Origin: CAYUET01 sp964443875
GTDB taxonomy: Bacteria > Auribacterota > JAFGBW01
DNA: 64,000 nucleotides
Assembly: GCA_964443875.1 (NCBI GenBank)
Contig: CAYUET010000001.1
Location: 124,001-188,000 of the forward strand
Reading direction: 5' to 3'
In this document: positions 43,701 through 52,569 of the stretch, piece after piece
Layout of the letters: the number at the start of each line of letters is the position of its first letter
How positions within the stretch are numbered: the stretch's first letter is position 1
The notes under the pieces: model-generated
What the model was told of the DNA's origin: nothing
Seen by the model: only the letters and a program-made list of their open reading frames with translations
The model's database searches: none
Program-made: the position numbers and the translations under genes

Positions 43701-46185
43701 TCACCTTAAAAAGATAAGCCGTAACCGGGGTATCCACTTTTTCCAATTTTCCATCCGTCTGAACATTCGCGACATGAAAGCGGATATCCTTTCCGGCAAC
43801 AGGGGTCTCTTTAAAACATTCAACACCCATATAAGAATCATAGATATGAAATACTTTTTCATTTTTTTCAATCAGGGCTCTGCCCCCTTTTTCTCTGGCT
43901 TCAATTTCAATAGTCCCGTTGTAAACTCCTGAAGTTGAAATATTGGGGACCTGTAAGATAAAGCCCGTATCCCCCTTTTCATCCAGAGTCTGTTCAGAAA
44001 GTTCGAAGGATTGAGTGGAAAAATTTACCCGGTCATCCCCGAATTTATAATGCCCGTATTCAGGGTGTTTGAAAGGTCCTGATTCATATCTGATTCTGCA
44101 GGCTGAAATTAACCCTTTTGCAGGTTCTCCGAATAAATGTTCCACATGAACTTTGGCTGAAAGATCGCCGTCAATATACAAAGGATCCTCCGGAAACTGT
44201 ACTTTAAGGCGCAGAGTTTGGGGAAGGAAATCAGATACCTGGAAACTGGTCTCCCCTAAAACCTGATCTGTGCCCGGAATGAAAAACTGAATGCGGTAAA
44301 TACCGCTGGGAGTGTTTTCAGGAATTCGGATTTCAGTAGTCGTTATCCCGGAAATATCGGTTATACAGTTCTGATTCAGCATTTCTTTTCTGTTGGGTTT
44401 GCGAAGACTTAAGGTTAAAGGAATCGATGGAGGAGCAATAAACCGGTTATCACGGAGGGTTGCTGAAACTTTAACGGTTTCTCCTGCGCGGTAAAGATTC
44501 CGGTCTGTATAGGTAAAGACTTCATAGCCCTTTTTAAGGTAAGGACGTCCCTGATTCCCCTCTTTAAAACGGTCTACATAGTTTTCAGAAAAGGAAATAA
44601 AGCTCAAGTCATCATCTTTTGATACAACCAGAAGTCCGGGATTTTCACCCCTGGGCAAAGATTTTAATTCAAAAGAGGCAAGTCCCTTTTCATCGGTTAT
44701 TCCTTCTCCGATTTTTTGTCTGCGGTCACTGTAAAGTGAAAGTTTGGCTTCTTTAACAGGTTCTGCTGAAGACAGGGAAGTTACCCATACAAAAGCTTTA
44801 TTATCCGACAAACGGACAGAAACTCCCAGATCAGTAATCACCAGAATGGTCTGGTCGCTTACCCAGTATTCTTCGCCTTTAAGACCAAGGCTGAAAACCC
44901 CGATTTTATTATCCGGCATGAAACGATTCAGATCCAGAAGCGTTTCAACCGCCTCGTTCTTTTTGTTGTTGATTCTGACTTCTATTTCAGGCAATCCCTG
45001 TGCAAGCATTTCATTCATATAATAGCTTCCCTGAAGAACGTATTCCACGATGTTTCCGGCATAGAGCCTGTTTATAAGCACTTTAACTGAGCTTGTGTTA
45101 TAGGTTTGTATAGGGACTTTTAAGATATTATTCGGAGATAAAAAACCGCCTTCAAATATAAAACGCTGGGATTTGGGTTTATCCGGAAACCATACGGTTC
45201 TTATCAGATCTTTTTCCAGCATTCCTGCGGCACCGGCGGGCAACCCTTTTTTCAAGGTAACAAGATATCTCTGTCCGGGCTTGAAATCCCCTGTAAGAAG
45301 CATCCCTCTCTCATAGGATTCTACGCTGAAAGGAAGCGAAGGGGTAACAGAGATGAAGTTTTTAGCGACGGAAAGATCAATAGGTGAATTCATGTCAATT
45401 TCAATAGAGCTGTTAGAATCATAATTCACAGGGTTCATTTTTGTAAACACAAGCTCTCGGGGAAGCAAAACCTCGGCTGAGTAATCCTTTTCCAGGCCTA
45501 AGGCACCTTCAGTACCGGCAAGCCCTTTGGCAATACTGACAGCTATTTTATTCCATTGTGCAAAAGAAATCCTTACATAAAGGTTTTTGTCAGGTTTTCC
45601 GCCTAACACCTGAAAAGAAACGGGTTTCTGATTAGGGTAGAAAATTTTTAAACGTTCTTTTAATTCCAGAGGGTTTACCGGGGTGTTGAAAGTGAACAAT
45701 ACCAGAGAAGAATTATTAGCCTCTATTTTTGCCTGATGGACAGAAACAACCTCCAGAGGTGTTGTAGAAAAATAATAAAAGGACATGGCGGGCGATTCTC
45801 CTTTTTTTCCACGGAGCTCAGGAGATAACAGAACCTGGTATCGGGTCGCCCTTTTCAGTTTTTCAAAAAGCTGGTATTTAATCTGATTGTCCTGAGCCAG
45901 ATAGGCTTTTCCCGCTGTTTCAGGAATAAGCATAAGGCTTTTTTCATTAACAGTCTCAGGGTTGAGAGTGCAACTCAGCTGCAGAGTTAAAAGGCTTGCA
46001 GATTCAGGATTCAGAACTCCCTGAGGATCCATCTGTTTCACCATAATTTTTTCTGAAGGCCTGAAGAAATTTTTGATCTGATGATAAAATAAAAACAAAG
46101 CTCCAATATTGATCGCCAGAAAAATAAAGGGCCAGAAATTAAAACGTTTAGGCGTAGTCTGGAGGGTGGCAGAGGGAGTTGTCAT
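40792..46185 (-). CDS. Bacterial alpha-2-macroglobulin with intact thioester
   Basis: 1797 residues. The N terminus carries a membrane anchor (about 17-36) instead of the lipobox of the E. coli homologue. Repeated MG domains are followed by a bait region and the thioester motif Cys1333-L-E-Q (YPYGCLEQTLSKLF), then the helical thioester domain and a C-terminal receptor-like domain. The protein traps proteases in the periplasm, probably protecting the envelope when PBP1C repairs the wall. It is the first gene of the two-gene unit. The ribosome site is weak. Confidence 0.95.
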   Translation of the reverse strand: MTTPSATLQTTPKRFNFWPFIFLAINIGALFLFYHQIKNFFRPSEKIMVKQMDPQGVLNPESASLLTLQLSCTLNPETVNEKSLMLIPETAGKAYLAQDNQIKYQLFEKLKRATRYQVLLSPELRGKKGESPAMSFYYFSTTPLEVVSVHQAKIEANNSSLVLFTFNTPVNPLELKERLKIFYPNQKPVSFQVLGGKPDKNLYVRISFAQWNKIAVSIAKGLAGTEGALGLEKDYSAEVLLPRELVFTKMNPVNYDSNSSIEIDMNSPIDLSVAKNFISVTPSLPFSVESYERGMLLTGDFKPGQRYLVTLKKGLPAGAAGMLEKDLIRTVWFPDKPKSQRFIFEGGFLSPNNILKVPIQTYNTSSVKVLINRLYAGNIVEYVLQGSYYMNEMLAQGLPEIEVRINNKKNEAVETLLDLNRFMPDNKIGVFSLGLKGEEYWVSDQTILVITDLGVSVRLSDNKAFVWVTSLSSAEPVKEAKLSLYSDRRQKIGEGITDEKGLASFELKSLPRGENPGLLVVSKDDDLSFISFSENYVDRFKEGNQGRPYLKKGYEVFTYTDRNLYRAGETVKVSATLRDNRFIAPPSIPLTLSLRKPNRKEMLNQNCITDISGITTTEIRIPENTPSGIYRIQFFIPGTDQVLGETSFQVSDFLPQTLRLKVQFPEDPLYIDGDLSAKVHVEHLFGEPAKGLISACRIRYESGPFKHPEYGHYKFGDDRVNFSTQSFELSEQTLDEKGDTGFILQVPNISTSGVYNGTIEIEAREKGGRALIEKNEKVFHIYDSYMGVECFKETPVAGKDIRFHVANVQTDGKLEKVDTPVTAYLFKVNYFNLLKQMGGGRLQYEWTRQEEELSHQSVNLKEGTADIAFPMTTAGNYRLFIDSQKNCPLTYDFFVQGREAKWTTADPDKLSLKLDKKKYKPGEPVYLSVFSLFDGKALVCIEKDSVLDSKVIEIKEGKGETQWIASESWRPNVYATVTLIRPVRPEDDWQPHRATGQITLEMDSSDRCLNVEIETLKEISPKKELEVNITVKNKETPVKDASVILFLVDEGVLSIKKYKTPSPWDYFYSLRSLDVKEYDFYSRLTPVFEKWKYVNETAPGGGEGGDLGDTGIISPLFSRKVVTPVLWQGPFTTDENGRIGFRCELPEFIGELRVMAVAVSGNLFGASDTPLTVKNPLMARISWPRFLSSGDAFILPVTLFNKSPESGKVNILCEVKGPVKIKEAIPSVSMNSGEEKTVFIPLEVQNIGNAVFSFSLKMGDLEYSESAEIPVRPSSGYLKKAQSWILKPGETKEITIDSSSVPNTFKGNLTVGGNSLVELTSSLNTLLDYPYGCLEQTLSKLFPLIYLKDWISESDSGIVLSEDIEQLFADGIIRLTMMQTYGGGFGMWPGMADPDAFGSIYAADFLAEARKGGYDTGSLYESSLQYLKNQLQFWITYENENSQYPFLQEAAYACYVLAKSGETPYSWITTLEEKIAELENKGKTLSSTVYFYLAGAFMASGEMKEAEKWIGENRALTTGYKPEGFLNSQVRELSLQLSLLLDINPQNAQIPGIVEKLKTFAVNNSFGSTQENAFAVMALGKYARKFSSTAILKGSIQCPDGNEKEFDTQKGLTLDNLVENEHYTVTLNPSQDKALGYIFLSSQGIPQKEVSEEKDSGLVLRREIFESDGLTPAKTDSLVQGKLYQIRYTLQSQRSLSNMLLLDLLPAGLEIENPDLGAATLAQKGGNSLNVLHREMKDDRLVLFFSTAKPYNEYRYLVRAVTQGDFIWPASEASCMYDPGLYSMNGRRKISILSSKK

Positions 46186-46495
46186 AGGATTTTCTTTCTT
46201 GAAAAATTTTTATATAAAAGCCGGTTTTACCAGCCTGATGATAACAAAATGAATTGGCGGAAATATAATACAACCCTTTTAAATTGGCTAATAAATAATA
46301 AGATACTTTAAGCATTATTATGCAGACAGTAAGGTTGCTTCATCAAGAGTGTTGAAGGATATGAATCGTGGAAAATGAATTTAAGTAATATTAAACAAAA
46401 TCCCCTTACAGGAGATCCACCTCTTCAAGGGATGAATTTGACTGAATTTTTTTACTTATGTACACGATTTGAATTTATTAATCATTAGAATAATA
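46186..46495. other. Intergenic region between the alpha-2-macroglobulin and tRNA-Arg genes
   Basis: These 310 bases are AT-rich and contain no supported gene. The part next to 46185 must hold the promoter for the alpha-2-macroglobulin/pbpC unit, but I cannot pick a convincing one. No clear terminator for the tRNA is visible. Confidence 0.6.
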
Positions 46496-46569
46496 CACCC
46501 CCAACGGGGATCGAACCTGTGACCTCAAGATTAGGAATCTTGCGCTCTATCCAACTGAGCTATGGGGGC
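46496..46569 (-). tRNA. tRNA-Arg (anticodon CCT)
   Basis: A 74-base cloverleaf. The acceptor stem is GCCCCCA/TGGGGGT with a terminal G-U pair and discriminator G. The D arm is AGCTCAGTTGGATAGAGC, the anticodon stem CAAGA/TCTTG surrounds loop TTCCTAA (CCT), and the T arm has the GGTTCGATCCC pattern. It reads AGG. CCA is not encoded. A TATAAT box (46575-46580 on this strand) lies only 5 bases before the 5' end, without a clear -35. Confidence 0.93.
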
Positions 46570-46671
46570 GTAATATTATATTTTTCAACAACAGAGCGTG
46601 TTTTTATAGCAAAAGGCGTATGACGGTGCAACTGCAAAATAGGATAAAAAATCAACAAAAAAACAGCAATT

Positions 46672-47676
46672 TTATCCTTGATTATTTTCATTCAATTTAA
46701 AGTCCTCTGCCTCAGGTTTCTCTGTGGACATCAATATCCCTCTCTCTTTCTCAGTAAGAAAGCATCCCAGAATACAATGAGGCTTGCAGGTCCAGTCACA
46801 GGGTTCAATATGAATGATCACTTTTGAACTTGGAAAATGATTTTTGATTGCTGCAGTAATTTTATCACTGATACTATGTGACAGACCGACTGAACAATCA
46901 GCTTTAAAAATCAGGTGGAATTCAATAAAGCGGGTTCCCCCGGATTTGCGTGTGCGCAGTCTGTGAAATCCCCGTGCATTTGATTTATATTTCATAATGT
47001 ATTCATAAATCCATTTTTCTTCATTTTCAGGTAGTCTCACATCTACAAGGTCCTTTGCAGATTGCAGAGTCAATTCATAGGCGGCCTTGACAATAAGCAA
47101 GGCAACTCCGATGGCTGATACAGAATCAATCCATTGCAAATCAACGCCGGGAAAAAACCATTTCCCTGCCCATATAAAAAAAAGTCCAACCATGACCCCT
47201 CCGGAAGTATAGACATCCGTCATCAGATGCCAGCCGTCTGCCTGGAGAGCTATGGAGTCCGTTTCTTTTCCGACTTTAAAAAGTTTTTTTGAAACAATGA
47301 AATTAACCAGAGATGAAATCAGCATGATAAGAATACCCAGTTCCGCCTTTTCAATGGGTTTAGGATATATCAATTTATGAATCGCTTCATATATAATCCA
47401 GATTGCTGCTAAAAAAATCAGGAGAGCTTCAATTGTCCCGGATATGTTTTCAAATTTCCCATGCCCATAAGGATGGTCCTTGTCCGGAGGCTGACCGGAT
47501 GTTTTAACGGCAAAATAAGCAATCAGGGCAGCAACGAGATCTATGGCGGAATGAATCGCTTCAGAAATAACAGAGACTGAAGTGGTGATGATTCCAATAC
47601 ATAATTTCAACAATACAAGGGAGGCGTTGGAAATAACGGACAAAATAGCCACTTTTGATTTTTTATTATTATCCAT
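46672..47676 (-). CDS. Cation diffusion facilitator metal transporter
   Basis: 334 residues. Six membrane helices hold the paired metal sites: HSAID in helix 2 and HLMTD in helix 5. This His/Asp pattern suits zinc or a related divalent ion. A cytoplasmic domain follows. The C-terminal tail has a Cys-rich segment (EPCDWTCKPHCILGC) that could bind metal. The frame can be read from a TTG at 47715, but the ATG at 47676 gives the usual CDF start (MDNNKKSKVAIL) and is chosen. Neither start has a ribosome site. A weak TTGAAC-N17-AATTAT promoter ends 6 bases before this ATG. Confidence 0.92.
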   Translation of the reverse strand: MDNNKKSKVAILSVISNASLVLLKLCIGIITTSVSVISEAIHSAIDLVAALIAYFAVKTSGQPPDKDHPYGHGKFENISGTIEALLIFLAAIWIIYEAIHKLIYPKPIEKAELGILIMLISSLVNFIVSKKLFKVGKETDSIALQADGWHLMTDVYTSGGVMVGLFFIWAGKWFFPGVDLQWIDSVSAIGVALLIVKAAYELTLQSAKDLVDVRLPENEEKWIYEYIMKYKSNARGFHRLRTRKSGGTRFIEFHLIFKADCSVGLSHSISDKITAAIKNHFPSSKVIIHIEPCDWTCKPHCILGCFLTEKERGILMSTEKPEAEDFKLNENNQG

Positions 47677-48153
47677 ATAAAAATAATTATTAATAAAATG
47701 AATTTGTTCAAGCAAAATATTATTGCGTTTACTGAAAATTTTTTATGGATTTATATCCGTCCAATCATATCTTCTATCTGCAGAGACTTGATAAAAAATA
47801 AGTGAACAGCATGAGGTGCGGATAAAATAATTTTTTTACATTATTTATCGGTTTTTTTTAAATTTATATTGCGGAATCAATTGAAGTATTTCTTTAAATA
47901 AGATATTAGTGATCTGCAAAGCCTGAATCCTTCTTGTTTATTGGTTTTGTTTCATACACCCAGTAAAGATTAACGGCCTTTTAGGCTTTTTTATATATTA
48001 TCATGCCCCGGTGTTAAGATTTAGAATTTTTATAAAATAATTGATTGCTATCCCTTAGGCCAATTAAAGATATTAAAAATATGTTTTAGTTTTTTAAATA
48101 TTTTGAGGAATTAAAAAATTTATCTGATTTAAGAATTAAGGAGATTTAGTCCT
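47677..48153. other. Intergenic region between the divergent CDF and DUF1846 genes
   Basis: 477 AT-rich bases without a supported gene. At 47976-47992 a short stem (GCCT/AGGC, 3-base loop) is followed by six T, a plus-strand terminator-like signal. It could act as an attenuator if the DUF1846 transcript starts well upstream. The 3' end holds the AAGGAG ribosome site of the DUF1846 gene. No riboswitch class was recognised. Confidence 0.5.
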
Positions 48154-49671
48154 ATGCTGAACAAGATTGGATTTGATAATGAAAAATATATTAAGGAACA
48201 ATCCGCTGAAATTTTAAAACGAATTGACCAATTCGGAGAGAAGTTATTTTTGGAATTCGGGGGAAAACTCCTTTATGATTATCATGCGGCACGTGTACTT
48301 CCCGGCTATGATCCCAATGTCAAAATGCGCCTTCTAAAAAAACTTAAGGATAAAATCGATATTATTCTTTGCATTTACGCAGGTGCCATTGAGCATAAAA
48401 AAATGCGGGCTGATTTCGGCATCTCCTATGACGTCGATGCATTTAAGCTTATTGATGATCTTCGTGAATGGGGAATAGAAGTCACTGCGGTTGTAATAAC
48501 CCGCTTTGAAGATCAGCCGGCCGCGATCCAGTTCAAAAATAAACTGGAACGCCGGGGTATCAAAGTTTACACCCACAGATTTACAAAAGGCTATCCTATC
48601 AATGTGGAAATGATTGTGAGTGACGAAGGCTATGGAGCCAATACGCATATTGAAACAACAAAGCCCATTGTCATCTTTACCGGCCCCGGCCCCGGGAGCG
48701 GCAAACTTTCAACAGCGCTCTCCCAGCTCTATCACGAACGCAAACGCGGAGTCAAGGCAGGCTATGCCAAGTTTGAGACTTTCCCGATCTGGAACATCCC
48801 GCTTAAGCATCCGGTCAATGTGGCTTATGAATCAGCAACAGCCGATTTGCGAGATATCAACATGATCGATTCTCATCACCTCGAGGCATATAATGAAAAA
48901 ACCGTGAACTACAATCGCGATGTCGAAGCCTTTCCACTTTTACGGAGGATTATCGAAAAAATCACAGGAAGACCCTGTATCTATAAATCACCCACGGATA
49001 TGGGGGTAAACAAGGCGGGATTCGGAATTGTTGATGACGAGGTGGTCCGGAAGGCCTCCATTCAGGAAATCATCAGACGCTATTTCCGTTATTCATGCGA
49101 ATATGCCATGGGGGTTACAGATAAGGGAACTGTTGAGCGGGCTGAACTTATAATGAAAGAAATCGGAGCAACTCCTGAAGACCGCCCGGTAGTGCTGCCT
49201 GCACGAAAAGCTTCCGAAGACGCCTGTATTTCCGGTAAAGGCAATGCTGGTATTTTCTGCGGTGCAGCCCTTGAATTGGCGGACGGCACTCTACTCACGG
49301 GAAGAAATTCCCAGACTATGCATGCGGCCTCATGCCTTATTCTGAATGCTGCAAAATATCTTGCAGGCATTCCTGCAACTATTGATCTCATTCCAAAAAA
49401 TATCATTGAATCCCTGAACCATTTTAAACGTGATGTGCTTAATGGAAAACGTCTAAGCCTTGACCTTGAAGAAACCCTGATTGCCCTCAGTATAAGCGGC
49501 ACTACTAATCCGTCTGCCCAGGCAGCCATAGAAAAACTTAAAGAAATTCGAGGGTGTGATGTTCATATCACACATATTCCGACCTCGGGAGATGAAGCCG
49601 GTTTAAGAAAACTCGGGCTCAATCTGACCTGCGATCCGGAATTTTCCACCCGGGCTCTTTTTCTGAACTAA
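48154..49671 (+). CDS. DUF1846 family protein
   Basis: 505 residues, the normal family length. Conserved features are GFDNEKYIKEQ at the start, the glycine-rich GPGPGSGK (177-184), SHHLEAYNEKTVNYNRD and DMGVNKAGFGIVDD. The family is widespread, and its biochemical function is unsettled. The glycine loop suggests nucleotide or phosphate binding. The gene stands alone with a strong AAGGAG site. Its sequence looks richer in G+C than its AT-rich flanks, so recent acquisition is possible but unproven. Confidence 0.93.
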   Translation: MLNKIGFDNEKYIKEQSAEILKRIDQFGEKLFLEFGGKLLYDYHAARVLPGYDPNVKMRLLKKLKDKIDIILCIYAGAIEHKKMRADFGISYDVDAFKLIDDLREWGIEVTAVVITRFEDQPAAIQFKNKLERRGIKVYTHRFTKGYPINVEMIVSDEGYGANTHIETTKPIVIFTGPGPGSGKLSTALSQLYHERKRGVKAGYAKFETFPIWNIPLKHPVNVAYESATADLRDINMIDSHHLEAYNEKTVNYNRDVEAFPLLRRIIEKITGRPCIYKSPTDMGVNKAGFGIVDDEVVRKASIQEIIRRYFRYSCEYAMGVTDKGTVERAELIMKEIGATPEDRPVVLPARKASEDACISGKGNAGIFCGAALELADGTLLTGRNSQTMHAASCLILNAAKYLAGIPATIDLIPKNIIESLNHFKRDVLNGKRLSLDLEETLIALSISGTTNPSAQAAIEKLKEIRGCDVHITHIPTSGDEAGLRKLGLNLTCDPEFSTRALFLN

Positions 49672-49716
49672 CACCGGATTTCTTTACAACAAAAGGAAAG
49701 AGAAATATGAATAAAT

Positions 49717-49740
49717 TCATCCTATTTTAAAATAGGATGA
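49717..49740. terminator. Perfect palindrome between convergent units, probable terminator
   Basis: A 24-base perfect palindrome (arms TCATCCTATTTT and its complement) lies 46 bases after the DUF1846 stop, with T-rich sequence following on the plus strand. It sits between DUF1846 and the minus-strand rpoD/tRNA unit, so it may serve both directions. Confidence 0.55.
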
Positions 49741-49913
49741 GATGTATTTATTTTTTCGGTTTTTTGATGAGAAACAGGCTGGTTATTCTTATTAAAAAAT
49801 CCGGAAAGAATTATTGTTTGATGAAACAACTAATTTTTTAAAAACAAATAAATAAATGAACCTGTTTATTTTAGGAAAAACTTAAAAAACATAATAAGGC
49901 GTTAAATAAAAAA

Positions 49914-49987
49914 TGGGCCCACTTGGATTCGAACCAAGGACCAACGGTTTATGAGACCGCTGCTCTAACCGACTGAGCTATAGGCCC
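49914..49987 (-). tRNA. tRNA with CAT anticodon, probably tRNA-Ile2 (lysidine substrate)
   Basis: A 74-base cloverleaf with acceptor GGGCCTA/TGGGCCC, discriminator A and anticodon loop CTCATAA. CAT can mean Met or lysidine-modified Ile. Acceptor pairs C4-G69 and C5-G68 match the TilS identity elements described for E. coli tRNA-Ile2, and the elongator Met tRNA lacks them. It begins 6 bases after the rpoD stop on the same strand, so it is probably processed from the rpoD transcript. CCA is not encoded. Confidence 0.85.
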
Positions 49988-49993
49988 GCTCTA

Positions 49994-51751
49994 TTATCCG
50001 GCGTTAATTCCGGCCAGCAAATCCGGACTGATATCTTCTAAAAAGCCTTTGAGTTTCTTACTGCGTATGGGATGTCTCATTTTTCTGAGGGCTTTAGCTT
50101 CAATCTGTCTGACACGTTCTCGGGTAACGGCAAATTCCTTCCCCACTTCTTCAAGTGTCCTGGGAGTACCGTCTCCTATTCCAAAACGAAGCATTAAAAC
50201 TTTTTTTTCTCTTGGAGTCAAAGTGGATAACACTTCCTCCATTCTTTCTCTGAGCAGAGACTGTCCTGTAAGTTCCGAAGGAGTGTCACTGTTTTTATCT
50301 TCAATAAAATCTCCAAAATGGCTGTCCTCACCCTCTCCGATAGGAGATTGAAGAGAAATGGGATGTTGAGCCATTTTTAAAATATTTCTTATTTTTTCAA
50401 CAGGAATTTTCATCCCTTCAGCTAAATCTTCAGGCGAGGCTTCTTTACCTTTTTCCTGTACTAATTTTTTAGAGGCCCGGACAATCTTATTGATCGTTTC
50501 AATCATGTGAACCGGAATTCGGATGGTTCTTGCCTGATCTGCAATCGAACGTGTAATGGCCTGTCTGATCCACCAGGTCGCATAGGTGCTGAACTTATAA
50601 CCGCGCTGATATTCAAATTTATCAACCGCTTTCATAAGTCCTATATTGCCTTCCTGAATCAGATCCAGAAAAGAAAGGCCACGGTTTGTATATTTTTTAG
50701 CAATGGAAATCACGAGCCTTAAGTTGGATTCAATCATTTCCCTTTTAGCTTCACGTGCTTCGTAGGCCCATTTGGCGATTTCATTGGCCTTTTTTATATA
50801 ATCATCCGATTCCATGCGGACGGAAATTTCAAAACGGCGTAACTTCCGTTTATGATTTTTCAGTTCGTTTTTTATGGCCTGGCTTTTTGAGTTTTTAGCC
50901 TTCTCAATATCGTTTACAATTTCAATCATTTTAAATTTTGTATCATCAACCACATCAGCAAAATCCTCAATGGCCTTCTGTTTGAAATAGAATTTCTTCA
51001 GAAGTTCTGACATTTTATGATTAACCCCATTGAATTCCTTACCAAGCTTTTCCTGTTTGGCTTTTGTATTTTCTGATTTCAGCATTTCCTCGAAAAAATT
51101 ATTCAGCTCAGTATCATGTTTAACAAGGGCCTCAAGATAGTCTTTCAGTTTTTCAATAAATTTTTCTCTGTTAACAAATTTTGAATCCTGAATAATCCTG
51201 TCAAAACGCTCTTTTCCACTGATGATTTTTTTGGCAAGGTTAAGCGCTTCTTTCGGCACCTGACCAAAAAGAAAAATATTTTCTTTTAAATTATTTTCAG
51301 TTTCTTCAATTCTTTTGCAGATTTCAACTTCCTGCTCACGGGTCAAAAGAGGTACTGATCCCATCTGTTTTAGATACATACGGACAGGATCATCAAGAAC
51401 ATCAGCCTGAGCTGAGGCTTTTTTGCTTTTCTTGATTTTAGAACGGCCTTCTCCGCCTTCGTCGCCGGATTCATCCACTATTTCGATATCGTGCTGTTCA
51501 CAGACACTGAAGATTTTATCCAGCTCCTGGGGTGAAACATCTTTGTTGGATAAGGCATTATTAATTTCATCATAGGTTAAAAAACCCTCCTGTTTGCCTT
51601 TCTTAACAAGAAGCTCCAGACATAAATCGAAATCATTTTTCTCCCGATGATCATGCTTATCACCATTTTTAACGGGATGTGCATTATGATTATTATTGTT
51701 ATGTTTATTATCTTTAGCTGGCCGGGAATTTTGTTTTGATTTTTTCACCAT
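49994..51751 (-). CDS. rpoD: Primary sigma factor RpoD (sigma-70)
   Basis: 585 residues. An Asn/His-rich N terminus (about 10-45) precedes region 1.1 and then region 1.2 ([17 protein letters not shown]). A long non-conserved insert (about 160-330) leads to region 2 ([24 protein letters not shown] through YATWWIRQA), region 3 and region 4.2 ([26 protein letters not shown]). It directs housekeeping promoters. A GGAGAG site precedes the ATG. A tRNA gene follows at once. Confidence 0.96.
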   Translation of the reverse strand: MVKKSKQNSRPAKDNKHNNNNHNAHPVKNGDKHDHREKNDFDLCLELLVKKGKQEGFLTYDEINNALSNKDVSPQELDKIFSVCEQHDIEIVDESGDEGGEGRSKIKKSKKASAQADVLDDPVRMYLKQMGSVPLLTREQEVEICKRIEETENNLKENIFLFGQVPKEALNLAKKIISGKERFDRIIQDSKFVNREKFIEKLKDYLEALVKHDTELNNFFEEMLKSENTKAKQEKLGKEFNGVNHKMSELLKKFYFKQKAIEDFADVVDDTKFKMIEIVNDIEKAKNSKSQAIKNELKNHKRKLRRFEISVRMESDDYIKKANEIAKWAYEAREAKREMIESNLRLVISIAKKYTNRGLSFLDLIQEGNIGLMKAVDKFEYQRGYKFSTYATWWIRQAITRSIADQARTIRIPVHMIETINKIVRASKKLVQEKGKEASPEDLAEGMKIPVEKIRNILKMAQHPISLQSPIGEGEDSHFGDFIEDKNSDTPSELTGQSLLRERMEEVLSTLTPREKKVLMLRFGIGDGTPRTLEEVGKEFAVTRERVRQIEAKALRKMRHPIRSKKLKGFLEDISPDLLAGINAG

Positions 51752-52069
51752 TTCTCTCCGCTTGTTGACAATCTGTACTTGTCATTGCCTAATTCATTTT
51801 TTTCAAAAAGAGGTCAGATTTAATAACTTTTTTACATAATAGTCAAACAAATTTAATTCTTTAGGGTAACATTTTTAAAATTAAAGGCTATAGCTGATTA
51901 GAATTTAAAAACCAGAACTTTTCAAATCTAAGGGCTATACTAATCTCCCTGCTTTCAGCGGTACAGAATATTTATTGTCTGCCTTTTTTATTTAAATATA
52001 AATGATTGAAAATTGGTTCTGATTTGGTAAATTAAATCGATTTTCAAAAACCGTATTAAGGAGTTTTTT
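51752..52069. other. Divergent intergenic region between rpoD and the FHA gene
   Basis: 318 AT-rich bases without a supported gene. It contains a candidate rpoD promoter (51818-51846) and, at its right end, the AAGGAG ribosome site of the FHA gene. No repeat or RNA structure was recognised. Confidence 0.55.
51818..51846 (-). promoter_or_regulatory. Candidate sigma-70 promoter of rpoD
   Basis: On the minus strand, TTGACT (51846-51841), a 17-base spacer and TTAAAT (51823-51818) lie about 66 bases ahead of the rpoD start. The -10 is only a partial match in AT-rich DNA. Confidence 0.4.
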
Positions 52070-52537
52070 ATGCCTGAAACAAAATGCGCTGTTTTAAAAA
52101 TCGTCATGGGGGATGCTACCGGAAAAAAAGAATTTCCCATCATTACAGAACTGATGATAGGCAGGGATGCTAAAAATGATATAGTCATCCCTAACCCTAA
52201 TGTTTCACGAAAACATGCGAAAGTTTTTAAAGATGAAGCAGGTCTATGCTGGCTTGAAGATCTCGGAAGCCATAACGGCACCCTTTTAAACGGGCGTCTG
52301 GCACGCAAGGAAAAATTACAGGAAAATGATATCATCCTTATTGCGGATACAGAGCTTACCTTTTTCGGCAATGCCGAGATTCCTGTTGCGACTAATAATA
52401 AAAAAGTCACGGAAGAGGATTTAGGGGTAATCGGCTGCAACAGCACTGCTTTTATTGACCTTTCTGAATTAAAAAAAGAAACCATGGAAGATTTGCGAAA
52501 AAAGAAGCCGAGTATTACAGATCATTGGAAAGAGTAA
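52070..52537 (+). CDS. FHA-domain protein
   Basis: 155 residues. The FHA core (about 20-100) has the phosphothreonine-binding pattern GRDAKNDIVI, NVSRKHAKV and SHNGTLLNG. FHA domains bind phosphothreonine peptides made by Hanks-type kinases. The gene directly precedes the CHASE2 kinase gene, with a 32-base gap to the GTG start chosen for it, so the pair is probably one signalling unit. The C-terminal tail (about 110-155) is charged and unstructured. Confidence 0.93.
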   Translation: MPETKCAVLKIVMGDATGKKEFPIITELMIGRDAKNDIVIPNPNVSRKHAKVFKDEAGLCWLEDLGSHNGTLLNGRLARKEKLQENDIILIADTELTFFGNAEIPVATNNKKVTEEDLGVIGCNSTAFIDLSELKKETMEDLRKKKPSITDHWKE

Positions 52538-52569
52538 TAACAGTCAATTCTCTTTTAAAGGGTTGCTCA

